Source: Leptolyngbya sp. SIO1E4 (lineage in GTDB: Bacteria; Cyanobacteriota; Cyanobacteriia; Phormidesmidales; Phormidesmidaceae). Taken from it: DNA of 64,000 nucleotides. Location of the stretch: positions 124,001-188,000 of the forward strand of contig JAAHFU020000005.1 in NCBI GenBank assembly GCA_010672825.2, in the 5' to 3' direction. The translations under genes and the position numbers were made by a program. Numbering within the stretch: the first letter of the stretch is position 1; the number at the start of each line of letters is the position of its first letter. The notes beneath the pieces were generated by a model. The model saw nothing but the letters and a program-made list of their open reading frames with translations, had not been told where the DNA came from and searched no databases. This document shows, piece by piece, positions 27,332 to 35,611 of the stretch.

Positions 27332-29041
27332 ATGTTCCATCATAGCGATAAAAATCTTAGGGCAATCATTTGGAGCCTCAGGGGTGTTCCTCTCGGATTT
27401 TGGGCTGGGTTTATTGTTGCGCTTGCCAGTACTGTTCGAATTATTCAATATTGCTTTAACCGTTCTTTGTGGGCTGATGAATCTGTTTTAGCGCTGAATA
27501 TTGTTAACCGTTCCTATGGGGAGCTGCTGCAGCCTTTAGATTACGATCAGGGGGCACCTTTTGGCTTCTTAATTCTCGCAAAGTTTGCAACGCAACTTCT
27601 AGGAGATAACGAATACGCCTTGCGTCTTTTCCCCTTGATTGGGGGGATTGCCACACTCATTATTTTTTACTCGATTGCCCGTCACTACTTACAGGGCTCC
27701 AGTATCTTAATTGCACTAACGCTGATTGGTTTTCTAGATCCTGTTGTCTATTTTTCAACTGAAGTCAAGCAGTATTCAACAGACGCTACGATTGCGCTCA
27801 TCTGTTTTTGGCTTGCCGTACAGGTGCCGCTAAAGCAGCCACCCTTTAAAGTCTTCCTATTGGCTGCCACCGGTGCCCTACTGATTTGGTGTTCGCATCC
27901 AGCTATTTTCGTGCTCGCTGGCGTTACGTTTAGTTTGCTGCTAAGAGGGTGGGGCCGAATAGAAGCTAGCCCTGATAGAAATCAGAAAGACATCAAGAAA
28001 GGCTTTCTCGGGTCACATTTTCGAAAATTTTTTGGGCTGATCAAGCAGCAGATTTTAACTAGAAAGAATCTTATTATTTATGCCAGCTGGTTCATCAGCT
28101 TTCTGTTATTTTATCTAATCTCGATTCAAGGGTTGAGCGCCAATGAGGCCCTTCAAGAATCCTGGCGATCCAAAGAAGCCTATCCCGATTCATATAATCC
28201 GATTCTTTTCCTAATCTGGTTCATAGACAGATTAGGGCGCGTTTTTCATTCGACCCTGGAATTTCCGGCCTACGCAGACGGGGTTGCGATCGCGGCTTTT
28301 GTAATCGGCTGTATTTCCTTATTTAAGCGGAGGCGGAGTGAGTTTCTAACGCTTTTTTCTCCCATTTTTGCGACCTTATTTGCCGCTTATCTCCAAAAAT
28401 ACCCGTTCCATGGCCGATTAGTCTTTTTTCTGACTCCTTTTTTTGTCATCTTAGTCGCAGCAGGCATTGATCAATTACTGAAGGTTCGTAATCCCTACCT
28501 TAAAAGCTTGAGTCTGCTCATGGCTGTTTTTTTACTGAGCCAGCCACTGCTCGAAACGTTACCTTTGTTCTATCAGCCTAAGCTCCGCGGAGACATCAAA
28601 CCTGTTATTGAATATGTCCAGCGTCATCAAAAATCTGGCGATGTTCTATACATTTTCCAGCGGGGTATTCGTCAGTTCGAGTTTTATGCCGATCGCTACG
28701 GCTATGCAGCTGGAGACTACATTGTCGGGATTGAGGATTTAGATGATATCGATGGTAGCGAGGTCTCAGAACAAGAACGAATCCGCTATCAACATGATTT
28801 AGACCAGCTGCGGGGAAATCCACGCGTCTGGGTTCTCTTTTCCCATGCTTGGGTTGAAGAAGAAAATGCCTTGATGGCCACTTATCTAGACTGTCTGGGT
28901 CAGCGAAAAGATACCTTTCAAGCAGTTGGAGCCTTTGTTTATCTATACGATTTGAGTGACCCGAGTGCGGTCTGTAATAACCGTTCTCAAATGACCCAAT
29001 TATTGGCAGCTGTCAGGATACAAGACTTTGAGTTCAAGTGA
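27332..29041 (+). CDS. Polytopic membrane glycosyltransferase, GT39/ArnT-like
   Basis: A 569-residue protein with about ten or more hydrophobic segments and a soluble C-terminal part (about 430-569). The first loop carries NRSLWADESVLALNIVNRSY, with the acidic Asp-Glu pair expected for the catalytic loop of GT-C transferases that use polyprenyl-phosphate sugars, followed by PLDYDQGAPFGFL. It probably moves a sugar onto lipid or protein at the outer face of the plasma membrane; donor and acceptor are unknown. Near-identical domain organisation is common in cyanobacteria. Its last 42 bp overlap the 3' end of the convergent TonB-like gene. Composition is somewhat more AT-rich than the genes upstream. 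Confidence 0.75.
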   Translation: MFHHSDKNLRAIIWSLRGVPLGFWAGFIVALASTVRIIQYCFNRSLWADESVLALNIVNRSYGELLQPLDYDQGAPFGFLILAKFATQLLGDNEYALRLFPLIGGIATLIIFYSIARHYLQGSSILIALTLIGFLDPVVYFSTEVKQYSTDATIALICFWLAVQVPLKQPPFKVFLLAATGALLIWCSHPAIFVLAGVTFSLLLRGWGRIEASPDRNQKDIKKGFLGSHFRKFFGLIKQQILTRKNLIIYASWFISFLLFYLISIQGLSANEALQESWRSKEAYPDSYNPILFLIWFIDRLGRVFHSTLEFPAYADGVAIAAFVIGCISLFKRRRSEFLTLFSPIFATLFAAYLQKYPFHGRLVFFLTPFFVILVAAGIDQLLKVRNPYLKSLSLLMAVFLLSQPLLETLPLFYQPKLRGDIKPVIEYVQRHQKSGDVLYIFQRGIRQFEFYADRYGYAAGDYIVGIEDLDDIDGSEVSEQERIRYQHDLDQLRGNPRVWVLFSHAWVEEENALMATYLDCLGQRKDTFQAVGAFVYLYDLSDPSAVCNNRSQMTQLLAAVRIQDFEFK

Positions 29042-29839
29042 ATAGGCTTTGGCTTGGTCGCGATCGGGAAACTCATATTGATTTGTTTCGATCATCTCCT
29101 TAGCTTTTTCGTCCAAAATTTCATAGCCGGTAGAACTCAGGATTTCGGGACCTTCTCGGATACTGTCATCAGGCTCGACCACTAAAACAATCACCCCTGA
29201 GATAGGGGCGGGATCCAGGCAGCGATCGCCCAATAGATAGGGCACCTCAATGGGATCAACCTTGTCCGGCAAAACTTGCCCAGGTGCCACCCATTTCAGC
29301 AATTCTGTACCCATGACGCCATCACCCAAAATCTTGCTGCCATTAAACGTATATTCTTCGAGATCGCCGAGTCTTTCATCCAAGGTTGGAACTGACGGTG
29401 TGGGTTCGGTGAGATCCGTTGTTCCGGGGTCAATGGGAAGGTCATTACTCGGATCAGTCTCAGGATTCTCAGAAGGCGGTGGTGGTTCTGGGCTCTCGTC
29501 AGGGTCTAGTGCAGGGGGTGGCGGTTCTGGGGGTTGGGTGCCAATGTCAGGGGCAGAATTTTGGGTGCTTTGCTCAGGGGTGTCTGCTGGGGTAGAGGGC
29601 TCAAGGTCTTCTGCCACGGGGGGCGTCAGAGCATCACTGGGCAATATTGCAACATCCATAACGGCAGTTTCTTCTAGCTCAGGTGTTAGCGGCTCTGGGG
29701 ATTCAGCAGACTCCTGAGGCCAAGGCAGGCTGAGGAAAAGTCCATGCAACCCAGCAGAGGCAATGACAACCAGGACCATCGCCCAAGGACGAGAGGCCCC
29801 AGTGTTTGACTTGCGCTTTTGCCGATAGAAGTTGCTCAA
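29000..29839 (-). CDS. TonB-like energy-transducer protein
   Basis: The 279-residue protein has a short cytoplasmic N-terminus, one transmembrane helix (about 20-38), a long proline/glutamate/serine-rich periplasmic linker (about 42-150) and a C-terminal domain of about 120 residues. In the latter, GVIVLVVEPDDSIREGPEILSSTGYEILDEKAKEMI resembles the TonB C-terminal fold. TonB proteins carry proton-motive energy from ExbB/ExbD to outer-membrane receptors; neither ExbBD nor a receptor is nearby. The first codon is TTG (29839) with a weak AGG upstream; no early ATG is in frame. It is convergent and overlapping with the glycosyltransferase gene. Confidence 0.7.
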   Translation of the reverse strand: MSNFYRQKRKSNTGASRPWAMVLVVIASAGLHGLFLSLPWPQESAESPEPLTPELEETAVMDVAILPSDALTPPVAEDLEPSTPADTPEQSTQNSAPDIGTQPPEPPPPALDPDESPEPPPPSENPETDPSNDLPIDPGTTDLTEPTPSVPTLDERLGDLEEYTFNGSKILGDGVMGTELLKWVAPGQVLPDKVDPIEVPYLLGDRCLDPAPISGVIVLVVEPDDSIREGPEILSSTGYEILDEKAKEMIETNQYEFPDRDQAKAYSLELKVLYPDSCQ

Positions 29840-30135
29840 AGCAGTTACCTAAAGGAGCAGCAGTTGTCTTAGAGAGCTGTCTGGGAGAAACAGAGACGCC
29901 GTCGCGATCGCCCGACTTTAAAGCATTTCCACGATAGCCAGTCGATTCTAGCGACGATCACCTTATCAAGACAGTTTTCGCAGTGGCTCCGCTTTAGGGC
30001 TAGGCTAGTCTTGGCAAATCCGGCAGTTACCAGCGTCACAGCAGTTTACACAAGGCTAAGCCCTAATTTGGGCTTTCCTGCTGCAACTTTCCAGCGTGGG
30101 TAATTGTCCATTATTTATCTAGGGAAGGGCGCTGT

Positions 30136-32007
30136 ATGAGACGACGGGAAGACCTAACCTTGGGCATTTCAGGCATTGTGTTGGTGTTAGTTGCTCTTTT
30201 AGTAGTCACCCTAGAACCACAATTCTCAGGGCCACAGGAAGCCACAGGGGACATGATGACTCATGGGCTATTAACCGATCCATTTTTACAAAACCCTACT
30301 GAGACCTCCGTCCAGGTTGTTTGGTTTACTGAGTTTGAAGGACGCGATCACACCGTCATTTACGGAACGCAACCGGCCCAGTCCTTACAAGAGAGAGACA
30401 TTCGCCAAGTTTTTGCAACCAATCGCCCACTCACTCGCTTGCGAGAAGATCAAGCCTCTCAGCTCGTGGATGGCAGAAGCTTTGAAGCCCCGACCTCAAG
30501 GCCCATATGGCGCCATGAAGCAGAAATCACGGAGCTGACTCCGGGGCAACGGGTGCCTTATCAAGTTAAAAGCCTGCGAGAAGACGGCACCATTTTGGCA
30601 AGCGAAACCTTCTCCTTGACAGCGGCCCCGCCAACTGGGCAACCCCTCAAAATCCTGCTGACCTCCGATCACCAGCAAAAACCCATGACGGCTGCTAACT
30701 TGCAAAAAGTGGCAGAAACGGTCGGTGCCGTCGATGCAGTTTTCATGGCAGGAGATTTAGTCAATGTCCCCGATCGCGCCTCTGAGTGGTTTGATGATGC
30801 CCTGGGTGGTGCTTTTTTCCCGACCCTTCAAGGTCGGGCTGATTTTTCCTTAGAAGCAGGCGGACAAACAACTCGCTACCAGGGGGGGCAGCTCATTCAA
30901 CAGGCACCTTTGTTTCCCGCGATCGGAAATCATGAAGTCATGGGTCGGTTCTCTGAGGTCACTCCCTTGAACGATCAATTCAACGATCCTGTACCGCGTA
31001 GCGCCGCTGTAAAACTCTACCAAACGAATCCAGAGGTCTTTAATCCCGGTGGCGATCCGGAGCAGCGGCGACGGTGGATCATTGATCATTCCTACAACAC
31101 CGATACTTACGACCAAATTTTCAGCTTGCCCAGGAGCCCAGTCCCGAATCCAGAACGGGCCGAAGAAACCAGTCGATACTACGCCACCACCTTTGGCGAT
31201 GTTCGGCTGATATCGCTGTTTGTCACCAATATTTGGCGGCACCCAGGCATCGCTGAAAATGTGAAAGGCCGATATCGAGAACGGAAAGCAGACCTGAGCA
31301 ATCCGGGAGCGTGGGGGCATGGCCAACATATTTTTGAACCGATCAGCCAAGGGAGCTTTCAATATCAATGGCTGCAGCAAGAGTTGAATAGCGAAGCCTT
31401 TACGCAAGCTAAGTACAAAGTTGTCATGCTGCATCACCCCGCCCACAGCTTGGGAGATAACGTCATCCCTCCCTTTACCGACCCTGTGCCCATTTACGAT
31501 CGCAATAGTGATGGCTCTCTCCGCGCAATCCGCTACGAATACCCCATCCAAGAGGACTACATTATCCGAGATCTGATGCCATTACTGGAAGCAGCAGGCG
31601 TGGATCTGGTGCTGTATGGCCACTCCCATATTTGGAATCGCTTTGTTGGCCCAACGGGAATCCATTTTTTGGAAACATCGAATGTGGGCAATACCTATGG
31701 CGCCTATTGGCAAGAAAACAGTCGCCAACTCCCCCCCGCAGAACCTACCAAAGATTTAGATAAATACCAGCAGGCCTACTACATTCCCCAAGGCGACCCG
31801 AATGGGCTAGATCCGATTGTGCCCACCATCGCACCCCTAGAAGATGATAACGGCACCCCCTTGCCTTATATTGCCAGCAATGAAATTACCGCTTTCAGCA
31901 TCCTAGATACGGAAACTGGAACCGTCAGCAGCTACTACTTTGATACTCGAGATCCTGATTCTGAGGTCGTTCGGTTCGATGAATTTACGTTAGAACAGCC
32001 GGGATAG
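30136..32007 (+). CDS. Purple-acid-phosphatase-like metallophosphoesterase
   Basis: A 623-residue exported protein: N-terminal membrane anchor or uncleaved signal (about 10-28, GISGIVLVLVALLVVTL), a fibronectin III-like domain (about 45-160, TSVQVVWFTEFEG) and a calcineurin-type phosphoesterase domain. Metal-binding motifs are in order: SDH near 177, GDLVN, GNHE, VMLHHPAH and GHSH. This two-domain layout is that of purple acid phosphatases, so a secreted phosphatase for scavenging phosphate esters is likely; the exact substrate is unknown. It is divergent from the TonB-like gene with a 296-bp shared upstream region, in which no PHO-box was recognised. Confidence 0.85.
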   Translation: MRRREDLTLGISGIVLVLVALLVVTLEPQFSGPQEATGDMMTHGLLTDPFLQNPTETSVQVVWFTEFEGRDHTVIYGTQPAQSLQERDIRQVFATNRPLTRLREDQASQLVDGRSFEAPTSRPIWRHEAEITELTPGQRVPYQVKSLREDGTILASETFSLTAAPPTGQPLKILLTSDHQQKPMTAANLQKVAETVGAVDAVFMAGDLVNVPDRASEWFDDALGGAFFPTLQGRADFSLEAGGQTTRYQGGQLIQQAPLFPAIGNHEVMGRFSEVTPLNDQFNDPVPRSAAVKLYQTNPEVFNPGGDPEQRRRWIIDHSYNTDTYDQIFSLPRSPVPNPERAEETSRYYATTFGDVRLISLFVTNIWRHPGIAENVKGRYRERKADLSNPGAWGHGQHIFEPISQGSFQYQWLQQELNSEAFTQAKYKVVMLHHPAHSLGDNVIPPFTDPVPIYDRNSDGSLRAIRYEYPIQEDYIIRDLMPLLEAAGVDLVLYGHSHIWNRFVGPTGIHFLETSNVGNTYGAYWQENSRQLPPAEPTKDLDKYQQAYYIPQGDPNGLDPIVPTIAPLEDDNGTPLPYIASNEITAFSILDTETGTVSSYYFDTRDPDSEVVRFDEFTLEQPG

Positions 32008-32094
32008 GTAGAAGGGTGATAAGGGTGGAGGAGTGCAGGGGTGAAACGCAGGGATATAGCCTTGTGTACTTGGCTGCCCCCCTATCAGGTCGCG

Positions 32095-32922
32095 CTAACC
32101 GACACGCCCAACTGCACTTTTCGTCAGAACCTGATTGAGTTTGCCACTACGATAGCCCTCCAGATCAAGGGTGACGTAGGTAAACCCATAGTGTTGAAAA
32201 GCCGCCACTAAAGCAGGCAAATCAGTTGTTTGAACAAAGTCCTTAATCTCCGCGGGGGGGAGTTCAATCCGAGCCGTGTCGCCTGCCGATCGCACTCGCA
32301 GGTTACGCAGCCCAAGATCCCGTAAGTAGCGCTCACAGCGGCCAACTCGATGCAGTTTTTCAGCGGTGATGGCCTCTCCATAGGGAAACCGGGAGCTGAG
32401 ACACGGCTGAGAGGGTTTATCCCACCAGGGCAAGTCCAGCGATCGCGCGATCTCTCGGACATTTAACTTGGTGATACCCACTTCAGCAAGGGGCGATCGC
32501 ACCCCCCGTTCCTTCGCGGCCTGAATCCCGGGTCGATAATCCTGCAAATCATCAGCATTGACCCCATCCACGATGTAAGGATAGCCCCGCTCTAGTGCTA
32601 GGGGCTTCAGCGTATCGTGGAGTTCGCTTTTGCAAAAGTAACAGCGATTAGCGGGGTTGCTGGCATAGTTAGGGTTTTCCAGTTCATGGGTCATCACAAT
32701 TTCATGGGGAATCCCCATTTCAGCCGCCTGAACTTTAGCCGCTTCCAGATCCTCAGGCATGAGAGATGGCGAATCTGCCGTCACAGCCAGGACGCGATCG
32801 CCCAGCACATCATGGGCAACCTTTGCAACCAATGTGCTATCAATGCCGCCTGAATAAGCCACCAAAGCTCGATCCATCCCTGCAAATAGTGCCTGTAGGG
32901 CCTCTAACCTGCTCTCTGCCAT
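32095..32922 (-). CDS. larE: LarE-type ATP-dependent sacrificial sulfur transferase
   Basis: PP-loop enzyme that in lactate racemase maturation adenylates the pyridinium dicarboxylate precursor and donates sulfur. The 275-residue protein has the PP-loop SGGIDST (24-30), a CYFC pair (Cys94, Cys97) and Cys174 in PSQPCLSSR, which matches the position of the sacrificial Cys176 of L. plantarum LarE. Neither larB, larC nor a racemase gene is in the window, as is frequent in cyanobacteria, so its physiological target is uncertain. It lies just downstream of the fra genes on the same strand (73 bp), so read-through is possible. Confidence 0.88.
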   Translation of the reverse strand: MAESRLEALQALFAGMDRALVAYSGGIDSTLVAKVAHDVLGDRVLAVTADSPSLMPEDLEAAKVQAAEMGIPHEIVMTHELENPNYASNPANRCYFCKSELHDTLKPLALERGYPYIVDGVNADDLQDYRPGIQAAKERGVRSPLAEVGITKLNVREIARSLDLPWWDKPSQPCLSSRFPYGEAITAEKLHRVGRCERYLRDLGLRNLRVRSAGDTARIELPPAEIKDFVQTTDLPALVAAFQHYGFTYVTLDLEGYRSGKLNQVLTKSAVGRVG

Positions 32923-32995
32923 GACAATCCTTACCGCGTCGATTCCTCGACCAGACTAGCGAATTTTGGCAGCTTTAGGGCCAGTAAAGCCCCCC

Positions 32996-33775
32996 TCAGA
33001 ACTGGCGACGGGCAAAAATAAGAATGGCAACGGTCAACAGTAGGGCAATGTAAAACAACCCGTAGAGTAGATGGCTCGTTAACTCTAGGGCAGACGGTAG
33101 CAGCGTCATACCATAAATTGCTTCATTACGAAGGTTGAGCCGTTCTAAGTCGGGCAACACTAGATACATGCCGTTGGCAACTCGCTGTAGACTGGCATTT
33201 TCACTCAGCTGCCCTAACGCCACAATGTCTCGGCTCAGATGCCCCATCAGATACACAGCAATGGTGAGCAGCGTAGCCAGCAGAGAGCTTGTAAACACCC
33301 CAAACAACATAGCGACAGCCGTCAGCAACGCCATTTCTATAAAGGTAAAAAAGACGGCTAGCAACATACTGGCCCAAGAGAACGGAACTTGATTCACCGC
33401 TAAAACCACCAGGTAGATAGCGGTGAGCAAGGCCATCAGCACGACCAAAACTGCAGATAACCCCAGATGTTTTCCTAAAACGAACTCTAATCGGCTCACC
33501 GGTTTAGCAATCAGAACTAAGACAGTGCGCTTGTCAATTTCCTTGTTAATTAAACTCGTGCCCACAAACACCGTCACCACGAGTCCGAGTAAATGAATTC
33601 CAGCCAGTCCCAAATCGAGGGTGATTTTACCCTGCGCACCTGCTGCCACCTCTGGCAGTAAGGCTGCTGCCGCCACTAAAAAAACGGCATATACTGCGAC
33701 CAAATACAGCACGCGATCGCGAATGACCTCTCGAAAGACGTTACTGGCAATCACCCAAATACACGACAGACTCAT
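32996..33775 (-). CDS. fraE: ABC-2 type permease, probable FraE
   Basis: A 259-residue integral membrane protein with about six helices. The N-terminus, IWVIASNVFREVIRDRVLYL, and the cytosolic loop FVGTSLINKEIDKRTVLVLIAKPVSRLEF are typical of ABC-2 permeases. Size (Anabaena FraE is about 261 residues), strand and position directly after fraC-fraD identify it as FraE, required with FraC and FraD for filament integrity and heterocyst maturation in Anabaena. No ATP-binding partner is adjacent, so one would be encoded elsewhere. Start ATG 33775; the 109-bp gap from fraD holds no gene. The identification rests on synteny and topology. Confidence 0.75.
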   Translation of the reverse strand: MSLSCIWVIASNVFREVIRDRVLYLVAVYAVFLVAAAALLPEVAAGAQGKITLDLGLAGIHLLGLVVTVFVGTSLINKEIDKRTVLVLIAKPVSRLEFVLGKHLGLSAVLVVLMALLTAIYLVVLAVNQVPFSWASMLLAVFFTFIEMALLTAVAMLFGVFTSSLLATLLTIAVYLMGHLSRDIVALGQLSENASLQRVANGMYLVLPDLERLNLRNEAIYGMTLLPSALELTSHLLYGLFYIALLLTVAILIFARRQF

Positions 33776-33884
33776 GGCTTGTAGGGGCTCCTCCTCGTTT
33801 AATTGTTGCTTTAACCGTTGCGTCGACAGGCCGTCTGTGGGCGTGACAAAGGCGCGATCGTGCTGGCCTTTAATCCCCTCTCAT

Positions 33885-34889
33885 TTAGGTAACTGAATCA
33901 GGCCTACCCATGCGTTTCGGAGTGGCTAAATCACAGGTAACTTCCGCCATCAAAGTCGGGGAGGTCGGCTCCTCTTGATTTTCGGCACCGTTCGGTTGCG
34001 ATTGCGGTTGGGGGCGCGGCTGAATGAAACAGGTTTTTTCAAAGTAGTAGCCATTGGGATCAGAGGCCGGCCCGGACCATAGCGCCATCAAATCGAGCGC
34101 GTAGCCATCATTGAAGGTACGGGGGCGGGCCTCTAACTGCCACATATCTTTTTCCTTAGAGCCTTCCAGGGTTATCGCGGTCTCTATCTGCAGTTTGCCA
34201 ACCTGCTCATTTAAGTTCAGCAACCAACGCTCTACATAGGGCCACGGCGTGTCGTTGAGGGCAGCTTTAACTTCTCCTTCTGCAGCAGTCAATAGCGAGA
34301 CCCCCTTGCCCCCATTTTCAGGCTGCGCCGACAGACGATACACAAACCCACTGTTGTTAAAACTATCAGCCAAAAGGCTCGGGTAATCGTTCAGCCAGGA
34401 TTGCAGCCGGAAATAAAATTGAAACCAGCTACTGAACAACAACGCCACCAAAACCAGTAAGATGAGCTGCTGGCGTACCATTGGCAGCGGCACTTTGGGC
34501 TGCAGTTCCCAGGTAAAAAATTGAGGGATCGCCACGATCGCCACAGACACCAAAGGCCATGTTGTGAGCGCAATTGGCCAATTTCCCCAGGGAACTAACC
34601 CAAAAAAATAGATACAGACAATCGCACCGGCCACCCAGGGAGCCAGAGGAATTCCAAACGGGCGTATCTTATTTTTTTCTAAAAACCACCCGATCCCCAG
34701 GGCGAAAAAGACCCACCCTGCCGTTGCAATAAAGTTTTCAGTAATTGCCAGAGCCCCGGATAATCGAGCTACCCAAGACATCGTAAAAGAGAAGAACCCC
34801 AGATAAATAATGGTTTGCCAAGAGAAGTAGTCTTGGGGAAAGAAGAACTCTGTAATGCTGTCCCACACTTTTTTGAGAAGCTGAATCAT
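33885..34889 (-). CDS. fraD: Probable septal junction protein FraD
   Basis: A 334-residue protein with an N-terminal half of about five hydrophobic helices (roughly 20-195) and a hydrophilic C-terminal half, ending in a Pro/Gln/Asn-rich tail. That topology and length fit Anabaena FraD (about 343 residues), a component of septal junctions that carry molecules between neighbouring cells; its C-terminal half faces the periplasm. The start overlaps the fraC stop as ATGA (34886-34889), indicating translational coupling. Identification depends on order, size and topology because the sequence itself has no catalytic motif. Confidence 0.72.
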   Translation of the reverse strand: MIQLLKKVWDSITEFFFPQDYFSWQTIIYLGFFSFTMSWVARLSGALAITENFIATAGWVFFALGIGWFLEKNKIRPFGIPLAPWVAGAIVCIYFFGLVPWGNWPIALTTWPLVSVAIVAIPQFFTWELQPKVPLPMVRQQLILLVLVALLFSSWFQFYFRLQSWLNDYPSLLADSFNNSGFVYRLSAQPENGGKGVSLLTAAEGEVKAALNDTPWPYVERWLLNLNEQVGKLQIETAITLEGSKEKDMWQLEARPRTFNDGYALDLMALWSGPASDPNGYYFEKTCFIQPRPQPQSQPNGAENQEEPTSPTLMAEVTCDLATPKRMGRPDSVT

Positions 34890-35455
34890 ATCCCCTGCCC
34901 AATCCCATTGCGTAACAGCAGCAGCAGCAAGATAGCTGTAAAACTCAGGGCATTCGCCTGAAGCACGGCCAGGAGGTGAGGTGAGGCTGCATTACGAGCA
35001 GGCCGCAATCGCCCATATCGAATCCGGTTAGGGTTTGCCCTTTTTATTGGCTGCACAATGGGAACCCCCAATAGCCAGGTCAGGGCTTCGAGTGCCTTTG
35101 CTTTAATCCAGAATGTGAGAAAAAAAGTTACCAGGCCAGCAGCCACAATAGCCGCCCCTAAACCACTTGCTAGAGAATTGCTGTAGAAATGCCCAAACAA
35201 AACATAGCTAATGATCTGCGTTCTCATAGAGGGAGGCAAAAGCGCCTCTACAATGAGAAACGCAATCCATCCCAGAACGACCGCCAGCAGATTGAGGCTC
35301 GCTGCATAGCGAATACTGGGCTGGAACCCTAATCGTAACTGCCGTCGCAACACAATCGCCTCCAGCGAAATCGCGACTAACAGCAGCAAACACTGGAAAA
35401 TAATCGCTCGCAGCGGTAACACCGCCGCTTCATCTAAAAATAGGGAAAAGGGCAT
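34886..35455 (-). CDS. fraC: Probable filament integrity protein FraC
   Basis: A 189-residue membrane protein with three or four hydrophobic segments and a basic stretch (IKRANPNRIRYGRLRPARN) before the last one. In Anabaena, FraC (about 179 residues) is the first gene of fraC-fraD-fraE and acts at intercellular septa. ATG 35455 places LPLRAIIFQ close to the N-terminus; GAGG lies only 2 nt upstream of it, so the TTG at 35506, adding 17 residues, cannot be excluded. The gene overlaps fraD by 4 bp and is divergent from the CobA-like gene. Confidence 0.72.
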   Translation of the reverse strand: MPFSLFLDEAAVLPLRAIIFQCLLLLVAISLEAIVLRRQLRLGFQPSIRYAASLNLLAVVLGWIAFLIVEALLPPSMRTQIISYVLFGHFYSNSLASGLGAAIVAAGLVTFFLTFWIKAKALEALTWLLGVPIVQPIKRANPNRIRYGRLRPARNAASPHLLAVLQANALSFTAILLLLLLRNGIGQGI

Positions 35456-35611
35456 AGCCTCACCATCATCATGGCCCTTTAGGCTCTGTTTGAAAGCACC
35501 GATCAACCGCTAAAGTATACTTCTCCCTGCCTGAATTGAGGCACAGGGTATCTCCCCTGAGAACGTTTCGCTAGAATCTTGGACTGGAGCTTCTAAAAAA
35601 ACTTAACCCCT

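Noticed and set aside
29250-29717. 155-codon Gly/Ser-rich plus-strand frame
   Set aside because: It is antisense to the Pro-rich linker of the TonB-like gene.
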